DNA of 64,000 bases from Thalassovita mangrovi (GCF_009857745.1 NZ_WWEN01000008.1:124001-188000); one strand, 5' to 3'; positions 26,833 through 37,143 are shown, numbered from the stretch's first letter. Numbers and translations are program-made. Notes: a model not told the origin generated them from the sequence alone.

Positions 26833-27906
26833 TCAGTTCGGGATGGTGCCTTCGATGCCTTCGACATAGAAGTTCATGCCGGCCAGGGTGCCGTCGTCGG
26901 CGACCTCGCCTTCGGCCAGCCACGGGGTGCCGTCTTGCTTGTTCAGCGGGCCGGTGAAGGCGTGATATTCGCCGCTGCCGAGCGCGTCTTTCAGCGCCAG
27001 CGCCTCGGCCTTCACCTCGGCCGGGACCGCGTCGGAAATTTCACCGATGCCGACCATGCCTTTGCCGATGCCGTTCCAGGTGTTCACGGTTTCCCAGGTG
27101 CCGTCCATCACCGCCTGGGTGCGTTCGATGTAATAGGGCGCCCAGTTGTCGATGATCGAGCTGACGCGCGGCATCGGGGCGTATTCGGACATGTCCGAGG
27201 CCTGACCGAAGGTGATCACGTTGCCGGCGGCCTGTGCGGCGGCCTGCGGCGCGGTCGAGTCGGTGTGCTGCAGGATCACGTCGGCGCCCTGTTCGATCAG
27301 CGCCTTGGCGGCGTCGGCTTCTTTCGCCGGGTCGAACCAGGTGTAGGCCCAGACGATCTTGAACTGGACGTCGGGGTTCACCTTCTTGGCGTGGATATAG
27401 GCCGAGTTGATGCCGCGGATCACTTCAGGGATCGGGAAGGAGGCGATGTAGCCGATCACGTTCGACTTGGTCATGCGCCCGGCGATGGTGCCCTGAACGG
27501 CGCGGCCTTCATAGAAGCGGGCCGAATAGACCGACACGTTCGGCGCGGTCTTGTAGCCGGTGGCGTGTTCGAATTTCACGTTGGGGAATTTCTTCGCCAC
27601 GTTGATGGTCTGGTCCATGTAACCGAACGAGGTGGTGAAGATCAGGTCGGCGCCTTCCAGCGCCATCTGGGTCATCACGCGCTCGGCGTCGGGGCCTTCG
27701 GGGACGCTTTCGACGAAGACGGTTTCGACCTTGTCGCCGAATTTCTCTTCAACAGCCAGGCGGCCGTTGTTGTGCTCGTAGGTCCAGCCGCCATCGCCCA
27801 CCGGGCCGACATAGACGAAACCGACCTTGGTCTTGTCTTCGGCGATACCGGCGGTGGCCAGGCCCATCGCCATGGCTGCGGTTGCAAGCAGTGTTCTTCT
27901 TTTCAT
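26833..27906 (-). CDS. BMP-family nucleoside/purine ABC transporter binding protein
   Basis: 357 residues from the ATG at 27906, with a Sec signal (MKRRTLLATAAMAMGLATAG, cut before EDKTKV). The body has the BMP/PnrA pattern: GFVYVGPVGDGGWTYEH, DLIFTTSFGYMD, GIGEISDAVPAE. BMP proteins bind purine nucleosides or related bases for uptake. It is the last gene of the xdh-importer operon. Relatives include lipoproteins, but there is no lipobox Cys here. The ligand is not readable; xanthine or another purine fits the operon. Confidence 0.88.
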   Translation of the reverse strand: MKRRTLLATAAMAMGLATAGIAEDKTKVGFVYVGPVGDGGWTYEHNNGRLAVEEKFGDKVETVFVESVPEGPDAERVMTQMALEGADLIFTTSFGYMDQTINVAKKFPNVKFEHATGYKTAPNVSVYSARFYEGRAVQGTIAGRMTKSNVIGYIASFPIPEVIRGINSAYIHAKKVNPDVQFKIVWAYTWFDPAKEADAAKALIEQGADVILQHTDSTAPQAAAQAAGNVITFGQASDMSEYAPMPRVSSIIDNWAPYYIERTQAVMDGTWETVNTWNGIGKGMVGIGEISDAVPAEVKAEALALKDALGSGEYHAFTGPLNKQDGTPWLAEGEVADDGTLAGMNFYVEGIEGTIPN

Positions 27907-27962
27907 GTTGGACTCTCCTTTGACATATTGAGTTGGTTGTTTTGGGTGAAACGGGTTCGGGA

Positions 27963-28769
27963 TCAGTTCTTGGAAATCGGCATCTGCTTTTTGCGTGCCC
28001 TTTCCTCGCTGGTTTCCATTTTTTCCAGGCTTTCCCCGATCTCCTCGATATCGCGCCCGACCAGGGCCGAGGTGATGACGCCGGCGGGCACCGCGAAGAC
28101 CCCCATGCCCATGAACAGGATGAGCGAGGTGAAAATCTGGCCGCCCAGGGTGATCGGCACCGCGTCGCCATAGCCCACCGTGGTCAGGGTGATCATCGCC
28201 CACCACATGGAAGCGGGGACCGAGCTGAAGATGTCGGGCTGGGCTTCGTGTTCGAAGAAATAGATCCCGACCGAGCTGATATAGACCAGGAACAGCGCGA
28301 TGACGTAAAACAGCGCCAGTTCGGCCCGCACGCTGTTGAAGGCGCGGGCAAGGCGGCGCAGGGCGCGGCTGTAGCGGATGATCTTGAGCGTCCGCACCAT
28401 CTGCATCAGGCGCAGAAGCCGGATCGCGGCGCTGCCGCCGACGGTCATGAACAGGCTGGGCATCCAGGCCAGCAGGTCGATGATGCCCCAAAACGACAGG
28501 ATATAGCGCAAGGGTTTTTCCGCCGCGAAGATCCGCAGCAGGTATTCGACCATGAAGATCGCCACGGCGGCGCGTTCGAACCACAGCAGGATCAGCCGCG
28601 CTTGATCCGGCAGGTCCGGCATGGTCGAGGCGGCGAAGGCAAGCGCGGTCAGCACGATCAGCGCATGCAGCGCCACCGCCACGCGGCGGCCGAAGACCTT
28701 GTCTTCGCCGTCGAGGATATCGCGTATCCGCCGCCGGGTGGCGCTGTCATGTGCCTTAAGACCCAGCAT
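27963..28769 (-). CDS. Voltage-gated-type potassium channel
   Basis: 268 residues with six transmembrane helices. S4 (about 114-144) carries regularly spaced Arg/Lys (R117, R120, R126, K129, R132, R135). The pore loop has the K+ selectivity filter TTVGYGD at residues 196-202. A basic cytoplasmic tail ends the protein. Its start overlaps the end of the upstream ABC permease gene by 14 bases, so it is co-transcribed with purine import and xanthine oxidation genes. A functional reason for that linkage is not known to me. Confidence 0.92.
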   Translation of the reverse strand: MLGLKAHDSATRRRIRDILDGEDKVFGRRVAVALHALIVLTALAFAASTMPDLPDQARLILLWFERAAVAIFMVEYLLRIFAAEKPLRYILSFWGIIDLLAWMPSLFMTVGGSAAIRLLRLMQMVRTLKIIRYSRALRRLARAFNSVRAELALFYVIALFLVYISSVGIYFFEHEAQPDIFSSVPASMWWAMITLTTVGYGDAVPITLGGQIFTSLILFMGMGVFAVPAGVITSALVGRDIEEIGESLEKMETSEERARKKQMPISKN

Positions 28770-29676
28770 GGAATCCTTTCCCGAGCGACGCCGGGGCGCG
28801 CGAGCGGTCCGCCGACATGATCACCAGCACGATGATGGTGATCAGGTAGGGCGACATCGCCAGGTATTCCACCGGGATCGCGACGCCCGCCGCCTGCAGG
28901 TTCAGCTGCAAGACGCTGACCCCACCGAACAGGCAGGCGCCCAGCAGCACGCGCCAGGGTTTCCAGCTGGCGAATACCACCAGCGCCAAGGCGATCCAGC
29001 CGATCCCGGCGGTCATTCCTTCGGTCCATTGCGGCACCCGGATCAGGCTGATGTAGGCGCCGCCCAGACCGGCACAGGCGCCGCCGAACAGGATCGCCAG
29101 CACCCGGATGCGCACCACCTTGTAGCCAAGCGCATGCGCCGCGTCGTGGTTTTCGCCCACCGCCCGCAGGATCAGACCGGCGCGGCTGTATTTCAGCATT
29201 ACCCAGACGCCCAGGGTCAGGAAGAAGGCCAGGTAGACGACGAAATCCTGGCTGAACAGGATCGGGCCCAGCACGGGAATATCCGACAGGACCGGAATGT
29301 CGCCCTTGGGGAAGGCGGGCGGCTTGACGCCCTGGTAATCCTGCCCGATCAGCGCCGACAGGCCGAGGCCGAACAGCGTCAGCGACAGGCCCGAGGCCAC
29401 CTGGTTGGCCATCGCGAATTGCGTCAGCAGGGCGAAGAGAAGCGACAGAACCGCGCCGCCGCCAGCCGCAGCGATCAGCCCTACAACGGGCGACCCGGTA
29501 TTGACCGCGATGGCGAAGCCGCAGATCGCGCCGGTGATCATCATCCCCTCGACACCGAGGTTGAGGACGCCGGCCTTTTCCACCACCAGCTCACCAATGG
29601 CGGCCAGCAGCAGCGGGGTTGCGGCCACGATGAGCGAGGCCAGAAGCAGGATCGGGTTGATCGAAGACAGGTCCAT
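28756..29676 (-). CDS. Nucleoside/purine-type ABC transporter permease (second)
   Basis: 306 residues from the ATG at 29676. Family phrases are LAAIGELVVEKAGVLNLGVEGMM and RAVGENHDAAHALGYKV (ATPase-coupling loop). This is the YufQ/NupQ type of BMP-linked permease. It shares its first base position with the stop of the preceding permease and overlaps the K+ channel start by 14 bases. It would form a heterodimer with the permease at 29676-30755. Confidence 0.9.
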   Translation of the reverse strand: MDLSSINPILLLASLIVAATPLLLAAIGELVVEKAGVLNLGVEGMMITGAICGFAIAVNTGSPVVGLIAAAGGGAVLSLLFALLTQFAMANQVASGLSLTLFGLGLSALIGQDYQGVKPPAFPKGDIPVLSDIPVLGPILFSQDFVVYLAFFLTLGVWVMLKYSRAGLILRAVGENHDAAHALGYKVVRIRVLAILFGGACAGLGGAYISLIRVPQWTEGMTAGIGWIALALVVFASWKPWRVLLGACLFGGVSVLQLNLQAAGVAIPVEYLAMSPYLITIIVLVIMSADRSRAPASLGKGFHAGS

Positions 29677-30755
29677 CACGCCACCTCTTTCTGGCCGAGC
29701 CGGATACGGAAATTGGTCAGCATGTCCACTGCCAGCAGGAAGAACAGCAGCATGCCCTGGAACAGCTGGATCGCCGCCGAGGGCAGGCCCAGCTTGGACT
29801 GGGCGATATCGCCGCCGATATAGGTCAACGCCATCAGCGCGCCCGCCAGCAGGATGCCGATCGGGTTCAGCCGGCCCAGGAAGGCCACGATGATCGCGGT
29901 GAAGCCGTAGCCCGCGTTGAAATCGATGCTGATCTGGCCCGAGGGGCCGGAAACTTCGAACAGCCCCGCCATCCCGGCCAGAGCGCCCGAGGTGCCCAGG
30001 CAGATCAGGATCAGCCGGTTCGGGTTCACGCCTGCGAAACGCGCGGCGCGCGGCGCTTCGCCGGTCAGCCGGATCTGGAAGCCCAGCATGTGCCGGTTCA
30101 GCAGCACATAGGCGAAGATCACCGCGATGAAGGCCGCGACCACGCCCCAATGCATGCCCGCATTCTGGTGAATCCAGCTGTTGGCGCTGGCATAGTCGTT
30201 CAGGTTGCGCGACCCGGGAAAGCCGAAGCCTTCGGGATTCTTCAGCAATCCCAGCGACATCGAGGCCAGCAATTGCTCGGCCACATAGACCAGCATCAGC
30301 GACACCAGGATTTCATTGGTGCCGAATTTGACCTTCAGCAGCGCCGGGATCATCGACCAGGCCCAGCCGCCCAAGGCGCCTGCGATCACCATCAGCGGGA
30401 AGATGTACCAGGCCTCCATCGGGTAGAAGGCCAGCCCGACACCGGCACCGGTGATGGCGCCGATGATATATTGCCCCTCGGCGCCGATATTCCATATCCC
30501 GGCGCGGAAGCCCAAGGAAAGCCCGATGGCGATCAGCACCAAGGGCGCACCTTTGACCAGCAGTTGCGGCCGGTAATAGAAGGCGAATTCGGAAAACAGC
30601 GGGTCCCAGAAGATCGTCTTGATCGCGACGATCGGGTCCTTGCCGAGAAACGCGAACAGCACGCCGCCCGCGATCATCGTCAGCGCCACCGCCAGAAGCG
30701 GGGTCAGGTAGGTCCAGAATTGCGACGGCTGGGGCCGTTTTTCAAGCTTCAGCAC
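29676..30755 (-). CDS. Nucleoside/purine-type ABC transporter permease (first)
   Basis: 359 residues, polytopic. LSLGFRAGIWNIGAEGQYIIG is the hallmark of the YufP/NupP-type permease, and RLTGEAPRAARFAGVN is the coupling loop. It begins 36 bases after the ATPase gene and abuts the second permease. A short cytoplasmic N-terminus precedes the first helix at about residue 18. Confidence 0.9.
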   Translation of the reverse strand: MLKLEKRPQPSQFWTYLTPLLAVALTMIAGGVLFAFLGKDPIVAIKTIFWDPLFSEFAFYYRPQLLVKGAPLVLIAIGLSLGFRAGIWNIGAEGQYIIGAITGAGVGLAFYPMEAWYIFPLMVIAGALGGWAWSMIPALLKVKFGTNEILVSLMLVYVAEQLLASMSLGLLKNPEGFGFPGSRNLNDYASANSWIHQNAGMHWGVVAAFIAVIFAYVLLNRHMLGFQIRLTGEAPRAARFAGVNPNRLILICLGTSGALAGMAGLFEVSGPSGQISIDFNAGYGFTAIIVAFLGRLNPIGILLAGALMALTYIGGDIAQSKLGLPSAAIQLFQGMLLFFLLAVDMLTNFRIRLGQKEVA

Positions 30756-30791
30756 GCCGTTACCCTTTCGTCTTTCAATCGGTGCAAGAGG

Positions 30792-32309
30792 TCAAACATG
30801 CGCGACCTCCATCCCGTGCGATCCGCCCATCATCAACCCGATCTCGTCCACGCTCAGGTCCTTGGCGGGGCGGATGTCGGACAGCCGCCCTTCGTTCAGA
30901 GCGCCGAAATGGTCGGAGATTTCCATCAGCTCGTCGAGGTCCTGGCTGATCACGATCACTGCGGCACCGCCTGCGGCGAGGTCCAGCAGCGCCTGCCGGA
31001 TCGACGCGGCGGCGGCGGCATCGACGCCCCAGGTCGGCTGGTTCACCACCAGTACCTCGGGGCGTTGCATCACCTCGCGGCCGATGACGAATTTCTGCAG
31101 GTTGCCGCCCGACAGCGACCGTGCGGCATTGCCCGGCCCCGGGGTGCGCACGTCGAAGCGCTCGATGATCGCCTCGGCAAAGCTTTTCGCCTTGCCCCAT
31201 TTCAGGAAACCGCGACTTTCCAGCCCTTCGCGCACCGATCCGGTCAGCAGGGCGTTTTCGATCAGGCTCATGTCCGGGGCGGCGGCATGGCCCAGCCGTT
31301 CCTCGGGCGCGGTCAGCAATCCCAGCCGACGCCGCGCCACCGGGCCGAAGGCGCCGATCGCCTTGCCGTCCAGCTTGATCGCGCCGGGTGCGGTGGGGAT
31401 TTCACCCGACAGCGCGCCCAGCAATTCGTCCTGGCCGTTGCCGGCGACGCCGCCCAGGCCTAGAACTTCGCCCGCGCGCACCGCGAGGCTGATATTCTTC
31501 AAAGAGGTGCCGAATTCCGACGGCGACGGCACCGACAGGTCGTTGATCTTCAGCAGAACCGGCCCGATTTCGCCGCCCGCGCGTTCGGGGACGTGCAGGC
31601 TCGACCCGACCATCATTTCGGCCATGTCGCGCGCGGTGGTGTCGCGCGGGGTGCATTTACCCACCACCTTGCCCAGCCGCAGGATGGTGGCGTTGTCGCA
31701 AAGCGCGCGGATTTCTTCCAGCTTGTGGCTGATATAGAGGATCGCGGTGCCTTCCGAGGACAGCTTGCGCAGGGTCTGGAACAGGATCTCGACCTCCTGC
31801 GGGGTCAGCACGCTGGTCGGTTCGTCCATGATCAGCAGCTTGGGGTCCTGCAGCAGGCAGCGGATGATTTCGACCCGCTGACGCTCGCCCGCCGACAGGT
31901 CGCCGACGATGCGCGCGGGGTCCAGCGGCAGCCCGTACATTTCCGACACTTCGCGAATACGGGTGGCCAGATCGCGCATCGAGGGCGGGTTTTCCATCCC
32001 GAGCGCGATGTTTTCGGCCACGTTCAGCGCCTCGAACAGCGAAAAATGCTGGAACACCATCGCGACACCGGCGGCGCGCGCGGCACTGGGCTGGACGGGC
32101 GCGTAGTCGGCGCCACGCAGCTGCATCGTGCCCTGATCGGGTTTGACCAGGCCATAGATCATCTTGACCAGCGTCGACTTGCCGGCGCCGTTTTCGCCCA
32201 GCAGCGCATGCACCTCGCCCTGGCCGATATCGAACGACACGCTGTCATTGGCGACAACGCCCGGATAGGCCTTGGTCAACCCGTTTATCGATAGAAGCGT
32301 CCCCGTCAC
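30792..32309 (-). CDS. Double-domain ABC ATPase for nucleoside/purine import
   Basis: 505 residues with two ABC domains. The first has Walker A GENGAGKST, signature LSAGERQRVEI and Walker B LLIMDEPTSVLTP. The second is degenerate: GVAGNGQDE in place of Walker A and LSGGNLQKFVIGRE as signature, as in the YufO/RbsA type. It overlaps the xdhC stop by 4 bases and belongs with the two permeases and the BMP protein. It would drive import of a nucleoside or nucleobase. Confidence 0.92.
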   Translation of the reverse strand: MTGTLLSINGLTKAYPGVVANDSVSFDIGQGEVHALLGENGAGKSTLVKMIYGLVKPDQGTMQLRGADYAPVQPSAARAAGVAMVFQHFSLFEALNVAENIALGMENPPSMRDLATRIREVSEMYGLPLDPARIVGDLSAGERQRVEIIRCLLQDPKLLIMDEPTSVLTPQEVEILFQTLRKLSSEGTAILYISHKLEEIRALCDNATILRLGKVVGKCTPRDTTARDMAEMMVGSSLHVPERAGGEIGPVLLKINDLSVPSPSEFGTSLKNISLAVRAGEVLGLGGVAGNGQDELLGALSGEIPTAPGAIKLDGKAIGAFGPVARRRLGLLTAPEERLGHAAAPDMSLIENALLTGSVREGLESRGFLKWGKAKSFAEAIIERFDVRTPGPGNAARSLSGGNLQKFVIGREVMQRPEVLVVNQPTWGVDAAAAASIRQALLDLAAGGAAVIVISQDLDELMEISDHFGALNEGRLSDIRPAKDLSVDEIGLMMGGSHGMEVAHV

Positions 32310-33253
32310 GCCATTTTATCCCTTCGTTGGACGGTGTTCCCCGCCTTGGTTTCTAGTAGCCTGCCCGCCACGCCAACGGCAATGGCCTGCGGATGTTTAC
32401 CCAGGGTCGGGTTGCCGATCGGGCAGGTTATTCTGCCTATCGATTGGGCAGAATGACCCAACTCGCCCAGCCGCTTGCGGAACCGCGCCCATTTCGTCGC
32501 CGACCCGATCAGCCCGGCGCTGGCAAAGCCCCGGGTCAGCGCGGCATGGCATAGCGCGAGGTCCAGCGCATGGGAATAGGTCAGGATCAGGTGATGCGCG
32601 CCCTGCGGCGCATGGTCCATCAGCAGTTCGGGCCGCGCCGCGGGCAGGGCGGTCACGCCGTCGGGCACATCTTCCGGGAAGCGGTCAGGGGCGGTGTCGA
32701 TCCAGGTGAGTTCGAAACCCGGCAGCGGCGCGATCACCGAAACCAGCGCCCGGCCGACATGGCCCGCGCCCCAGATCCAGACCGGCAGGGCGGGCGCCTC
32801 TACCGGTTCCACCATCCAGCCCTGCAGCAGCTGCGGTTCCGGCGCGATGCCTTCGCCGCGCGCCCGCGCCAGCAGCCGCTTGACGCCCAGGGGCATGTCC
32901 GACCCGTCGGTGGGCCGTGCGATCACCGGCTGGCCTTTCAGCCCCGCCAGCCGCTCCGCGTCAAAGACCTCGCGCCAAAGCACCACGCGCCCGCCGCAGC
33001 ACTGGCCCAGATCGGGGCCAAGCGCATGGCTGCTCAGCCGGTCGATGCCGGTCTGCAGGGCCTCGCGCGCGTCCTGCGCCGCCTGGAATTCCAACGCGCC
33101 GCCGCCGATCGTGCCCGATTGGCCGTCCGCCCAGACCAGCATCGCCGCCCCCACCTCGCGCGGCGAAGACCCGGCAAAACCGGCGATCACCACCCGGGCG
33201 ACCCGGCCATGGGCACTCACCGCCCGCTCCAGCGCATCCAGATCAAACCCCAT
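32306..33253 (-). CDS. xdhC: Xanthine dehydrogenase accessory protein XdhC
   Basis: 315 residues. N-terminal XdhC domain: VIAGFAGSSPREVGAAMLVW and GTIGGGALEFQAA. C-terminal Rossmann domain: VWIWGAGHVGRALVSV, followed by GFASAGLIGSATKWARFRKRL. XdhC binds and sulfurates the molybdenum cofactor and delivers it to XdhB. It overlaps xdhB by 11 bases and the importer ATPase by 4 bases. The start was set at 33253 because upstream frame sequence lies inside xdhB. Confidence 0.93.
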   Translation of the reverse strand: MGFDLDALERAVSAHGRVARVVIAGFAGSSPREVGAAMLVWADGQSGTIGGGALEFQAAQDAREALQTGIDRLSSHALGPDLGQCCGGRVVLWREVFDAERLAGLKGQPVIARPTDGSDMPLGVKRLLARARGEGIAPEPQLLQGWMVEPVEAPALPVWIWGAGHVGRALVSVIAPLPGFELTWIDTAPDRFPEDVPDGVTALPAARPELLMDHAPQGAHHLILTYSHALDLALCHAALTRGFASAGLIGSATKWARFRKRLGELGHSAQSIGRITCPIGNPTLGKHPQAIAVGVAGRLLETKAGNTVQRRDKMA

Positions 33254-35573
33254 CGCGCAGCCTCTGCACCGCGGCCAGCAACCGTTCCGGCGTCGCGGGG
33301 GCATCGAGCGCGGGGTACTCCGACCCGCAGGCCGCCACCGCGTCGGAAAGCGCCAGGAAGGCCGAAATGCCCAGCATGAAGGGCGGCTCGCCCACCGCCT
33401 TGGACCGATAAATCGTGTCCTCGCGGTTCTTGCCGTCCCACAGGGCGACGTTGAACGCGCCCGGCTGATCGGAAAAGGCGGGGATCTTGTAGGTCGAAGG
33501 CGCATGGGTGCGCAGCCGCCCGGTGTCGTCCCAGACCAGTTCCTCGCAGGTGAGCCATCCGGCGCCCTGCACATAGCCGCCTTCGACCTGGCCCTTGTCC
33601 AGCGCCGGGTTCAGCGACGCGCCCGCGTCATGCAGGATGTCGGCGCGCAGGATGCGGTTTTCGCCCGTCAGCGTGTCCAGCGCCACCTCGGTCAGCGCCG
33701 CGCCATAGGCGAAATAGAAAAACGGCCGCCCTTCGCCCTTGATCCGGTCCCAGGCCAGTTTCGGCGTCTTGTAGAAACCGGTCGCCGACAGGCTGATCCG
33801 CCCCTCGTAGCAAAGCTGCGCCGCCTCGGCGAAGCTCATCCCGGCCGCGCCCACCTGCACGCGCCCGCCCTCGAAACGCACATCCTCCGGCGTCACCTGA
33901 TGCCGCTCGGCCAGGAACTCCGCCATCCGGCCGCGGATCGTGTCGCAGGCGGCCTTGACCGCCATGCCGTTCAGATCCGACCCCGACGAGGCCGCGGTGG
34001 CCGAGGTGTTGGGCACCTTGGCGGTGTCGGTGGCGGTGATCTTCACCGCCTCCAGCCCGACGCCGAAGCGGCGCGCCGCCACCTGCGCCACCTTCTGGAA
34101 CAATCCCTGTCCCATCTCGGTACCGCCGTGGTTCAGGTGGATCGACCCGTCCTGGTAGACATGCACCAAGGCGCCCGCCTGGTTGAGATGCGTTAGCGTA
34201 AAGGAAATCCCGAACTTGACCGGCGAAAAGGCCAGCCCCTTCTTGATCACCGGGTTGGCGGCATTCCATTCCGCCACCGCCTTCTTGCGCGCGGCGTAAT
34301 CGGAGGAAGCCAGCAAAGCCTCGGTCATTTCCCAAAGCTCGAAATCCTCGACCTCCTGACCGTAGGGCGTACAATTGTCCTTCTTCTGTTCGGAAATATC
34401 CCGGGGGGTGTGGGGGGCAGCGCCCCCCGCCGGTGCGTCGTAATAATTCCGCCGCCGCACCTCGACCGGGTCGAGGTCCAGCACATGCGCCACGTGATCC
34501 ATCACCCGCTCGATCCCCACCATGCCCTGCGGCCCGCCGAAGCCGCGATAGGCGGTGGCGCTTTGGGTGTTGGTCTTCAACCGGTGGCTTTCGATCCGGA
34601 TATCGGGCAGCCAGTAGGCGTTGTCGGCATGCAGCATGGCGCGGTCGGCCACCGGCAGCGACAGGTCCTGCGCCCAGCCGCAGCGGGCGAGCTGCACGAA
34701 TTCGATGCCCAGAACGCGGCCCGCATCATCAAAACCGGCGCGGTAGGTGATGCGGAAATCGTGCCGCTTGCCGGTGATCACCATGTCGTCGTCGCGGTCA
34801 TAGCGCATCTTGCAGGGTTTGCCGGTCAGCCGCGCCGCCACCGCGCAGGATACCGCCAAAGCGTTGCCCTGGCTTTCCTTGCCGCCAAATCCGCCGCCCA
34901 TGCGGCGGGTTTCCACCCGCACGCCATGCATCGGCACGCCCAGGGCCTCGGCCACCTTGTGCTGGATCTCGGTCGGGTGCTGGGTGGAGCTGTGCACCAG
35001 CATGTCGCCGCCTTCCTGCGGCAGCGCCAGGGCGGCCTGGCCTTCGAGGTAGAAATGTTCCTGCCCGCCCAGGTCCAGCATGCCCTCGATCTGATGCGGC
35101 GCGGCGGCGCGCGCCGCCGCGGCGTCGCCGCGGGCGTAGATGCGCGGGCCTTCCTCGAACCGGTTGTCGGCGGCAAGCGCCTCGTCGATGGTCAGGATCG
35201 GGGTGTCTTCCTCGTAAGCGATCTCGCCGCGCCTAGCGGCGCGTCTCGCCGCGCCGTGGCTGTCGGCGACCACCAGGAAAATCGGCTGGCCGATGTAATG
35301 CACATGGCCGTCGCTCAGCAGCGGTTCGTCATGCACCGAGGGCGATACGTCATTGGCAAAGGGCAGGTCATCGGCGGTCAGCACCGCGACGACGCCGGGG
35401 GCGGCGCGCACTGCGCCCAGATCCATCGACGTGATACGGCCCCGGGCGATCTGGCTCAGCCCGAAGGCCAGGTGCAGCGTCCTCTTGGGCGTGGGGATAT
35501 CGTCGATGTAGCGCGCCTGGCCGGTCACGTGCAGGCGGGCGGCGTCATGCGGCAGGGGGGAGGAAACGCTCAT
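33243..35573 (-). CDS. xdhB: Xanthine dehydrogenase molybdopterin-binding subunit
   Basis: 776 residues. Family phrases include [25 protein letters not shown] (moco site), [14 protein letters not shown], the [16 protein letters not shown] substrate region and [14 protein letters not shown]. It oxidises hypoxanthine/xanthine to urate together with XdhA. At about residues 380-398 a 20-residue stretch (after NYYD and before NCTPYGQ) is encoded by a dispersed GC-rich repeat and looks like an insertion into an otherwise standard protein. It is coupled to xdhA by ATGA. Confidence 0.94.
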   Translation of the reverse strand: MSVSSPLPHDAARLHVTGQARYIDDIPTPKRTLHLAFGLSQIARGRITSMDLGAVRAAPGVVAVLTADDLPFANDVSPSVHDEPLLSDGHVHYIGQPIFLVVADSHGAARRAARRGEIAYEEDTPILTIDEALAADNRFEEGPRIYARGDAAAARAAAPHQIEGMLDLGGQEHFYLEGQAALALPQEGGDMLVHSSTQHPTEIQHKVAEALGVPMHGVRVETRRMGGGFGGKESQGNALAVSCAVAARLTGKPCKMRYDRDDDMVITGKRHDFRITYRAGFDDAGRVLGIEFVQLARCGWAQDLSLPVADRAMLHADNAYWLPDIRIESHRLKTNTQSATAYRGFGGPQGMVGIERVMDHVAHVLDLDPVEVRRRNYYDAPAGGAAPHTPRDISEQKKDNCTPYGQEVEDFELWEMTEALLASSDYAARKKAVAEWNAANPVIKKGLAFSPVKFGISFTLTHLNQAGALVHVYQDGSIHLNHGGTEMGQGLFQKVAQVAARRFGVGLEAVKITATDTAKVPNTSATAASSGSDLNGMAVKAACDTIRGRMAEFLAERHQVTPEDVRFEGGRVQVGAAGMSFAEAAQLCYEGRISLSATGFYKTPKLAWDRIKGEGRPFFYFAYGAALTEVALDTLTGENRILRADILHDAGASLNPALDKGQVEGGYVQGAGWLTCEELVWDDTGRLRTHAPSTYKIPAFSDQPGAFNVALWDGKNREDTIYRSKAVGEPPFMLGISAFLALSDAVAACGSEYPALDAPATPERLLAAVQRLRDGV
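34381..34433. repeat. Dispersed GC-rich palindromic repeat, copy 1 (inside xdhB)
   Basis: On plus it reads TTCTTCTGTTCGGAAATATC, then CCGGGGGGTGTGGGGGGCAG and CGCCCCCC. The same words occur at 46099-46162 between genes. Here the repeat lies within xdhB and is read through in frame on the minus strand. Confidence 0.8.
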
Positions 35574-36964
35574 GCTCGCACCTCCTTCACCGAGGTCTCA
35601 AGGCCCCGGTCTTCCATGAAATAGCGCGTCAGCATGTTACGCGCGGCCTCCAGCCGGTACTCGGCCGAGGCGCGCATGTCCGACAGCGGCGTGAAGTCCT
35701 GCGCCCAAGCGCCCTGGGCGGCCTTGATCGTGTCCTCGCTCCAGGGCTGGCCGATCAGCGCCGCTTCCACATGGGCGGCGCGTTTGGGGATGCCCGCCAT
35801 GCCGCCGAAGGCGATGCGGGCCGCTGTCACCGTGCCGTCTTCCACCGCGATATGGAAACAGCCGCAGACAGCCGAGATGTCCTGATCGAAGCGTTTCGAC
35901 AGCTTGTAGCATTTCAGTCGGTCGGGGGATTTGGCGAAGCTGACGGCTTCGACGAATTCCCCCGGCTGCCGGTCCTGCTTGCCATAGTCGATGAAGAAGT
36001 TTTCCAGCGGGATGTCCCGCCGGTCGTCGCCCTTGCGCAGATGCAGCGTGGCGCCGAGCGCGATCAGCGCGGGCGGGCCGTCGCCGATGGGCGATCCATT
36101 GGCGATATTGCCGCCGATCGTCGCCGCCGCGCGCACCTGCGCCGAGCCGTAGCGGCGCAGCATCGCGCCGAGCGAGGGATGCAGCCGGTCCATCAGCGGA
36201 ATGAGCCGCGCGACGGTGACACCGGCGCCGATTGTGACGCTGTCTTCGGTTTCGTCGATCCCTTGCAACTCGCGGCAGCGGTTCAGAAAGGCCACGGGGC
36301 CCAGATCGCGCATCTGCTTGGTCACCCAGAGGCCGACATCGGTGGCCCCGGCGATCAGCGTGGCGTCGGGGTTGGCGGCGTACCAGCGCGCCAGTTCACC
36401 GGCGGTTTCGGGTTGCACCGTGGCGCCGGTGGGGGGCTGGCTGCCCCCCACACCCCCCGCAGGTATTTCGGCCAAGATGAAATCGGACAGCCATTCCGGG
36501 ACCGGTTCGGAACTGGCGGCTTCGGCCGCGCGCAGGATCGGGGCGTAGCCGGTGCAGCGGCACAGGTTGCCGGCCAAGGCGGTGGCGTGATCCTCCTCGC
36601 CATTGAGATGCGCGGTGGCCATCGAGGTGATGAAGCCCGGCGTGCAGAAGCCGCATTGCGACCCGTGATGGTCGATCATCGCCTGCTGCACCGGGTGCAG
36701 CTGACCCTCGGGGCCTGCGATGCCTTCGACCGTGCGTACCGATTTGCCGCTGAGCTGCGGCAGGAACAGGATGCAGGCATTGAGCGCCCTGGCGCCGTCT
36801 TCGTCCTGCACCATCACCGTGCAGGCGCCGCAATCGCCTTCGTTGCAGCCCTCCTTGGTGCCGGTCAGCCCGCGTGTGTCGCGCAGCCAGTCGAGCAGCG
36901 TCGCCGTGGCGGGCACGTCGCGCAGCTCCACGCTCTCTCCGTTGAGAAGAAAGGTGACGTTCAT
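35570..36964 (-). CDS. xdhA: Xanthine dehydrogenase small subunit (2Fe-2S and FAD domains)
   Basis: 464 residues. The plant-type [2Fe-2S] cluster motif is [11 protein letters not shown] (about residues 39-49). The second [2Fe-2S] domain has CGFCTPGF and CRCTGY. The FAD domain starts near residue 185, with [14 protein letters not shown] and [15 protein letters not shown]. At about residues 161-178 the interdomain linker is encoded by a dispersed GC-rich repeat. It is the first gene of the xdhABC-importer operon. Confidence 0.95.
   Translation of the reverse strand: MNVTFLLNGESVELRDVPATATLLDWLRDTRGLTGTKEGCNEGDCGACTVMVQDEDGARALNACILFLPQLSGKSVRTVEGIAGPEGQLHPVQQAMIDHHGSQCGFCTPGFITSMATAHLNGEEDHATALAGNLCRCTGYAPILRAAEAASSEPVPEWLSDFILAEIPAGGVGGSQPPTGATVQPETAGELARWYAANPDATLIAGATDVGLWVTKQMRDLGPVAFLNRCRELQGIDETEDSVTIGAGVTVARLIPLMDRLHPSLGAMLRRYGSAQVRAAATIGGNIANGSPIGDGPPALIALGATLHLRKGDDRRDIPLENFFIDYGKQDRQPGEFVEAVSFAKSPDRLKCYKLSKRFDQDISAVCGCFHIAVEDGTVTAARIAFGGMAGIPKRAAHVEAALIGQPWSEDTIKAAQGAWAQDFTPLSDMRASAEYRLEAARNMLTRYFMEDRGLETSVKEVRA
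36431..36482. repeat. Dispersed GC-rich palindromic repeat, copy 2 (inside xdhA)
   Basis: On minus it reads TTCATCTTGGCCGAAATACC, then TGCGGGGGGTGTGGGGGGCA and GCCAGCCCCCC. It matches the core of copy 1 (GAAATA, CGGGGGGTGTGGGGGGCAG) and the TTCTTGG-type end of copy 3. It encodes the XdhA interdomain linker in frame. Confidence 0.8.
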
Positions 36965-37143
36965 GTGATTAAACCTGCCGCCTTACCGGTTTTAATTAAC
37001 CCTGCTGGCGCGTCTTCGATGCGGCGTAGAAAATGCGCGGGTCCCCTGTTTCAGCGCTCAGGAAAGCCTGTTTTTGACCTTTTGGCAAGAAAAAGCAGGG
37101 GCGCCTGCGCGATTGCGCGGCATATGCCCGGAAATTGGGCGCC

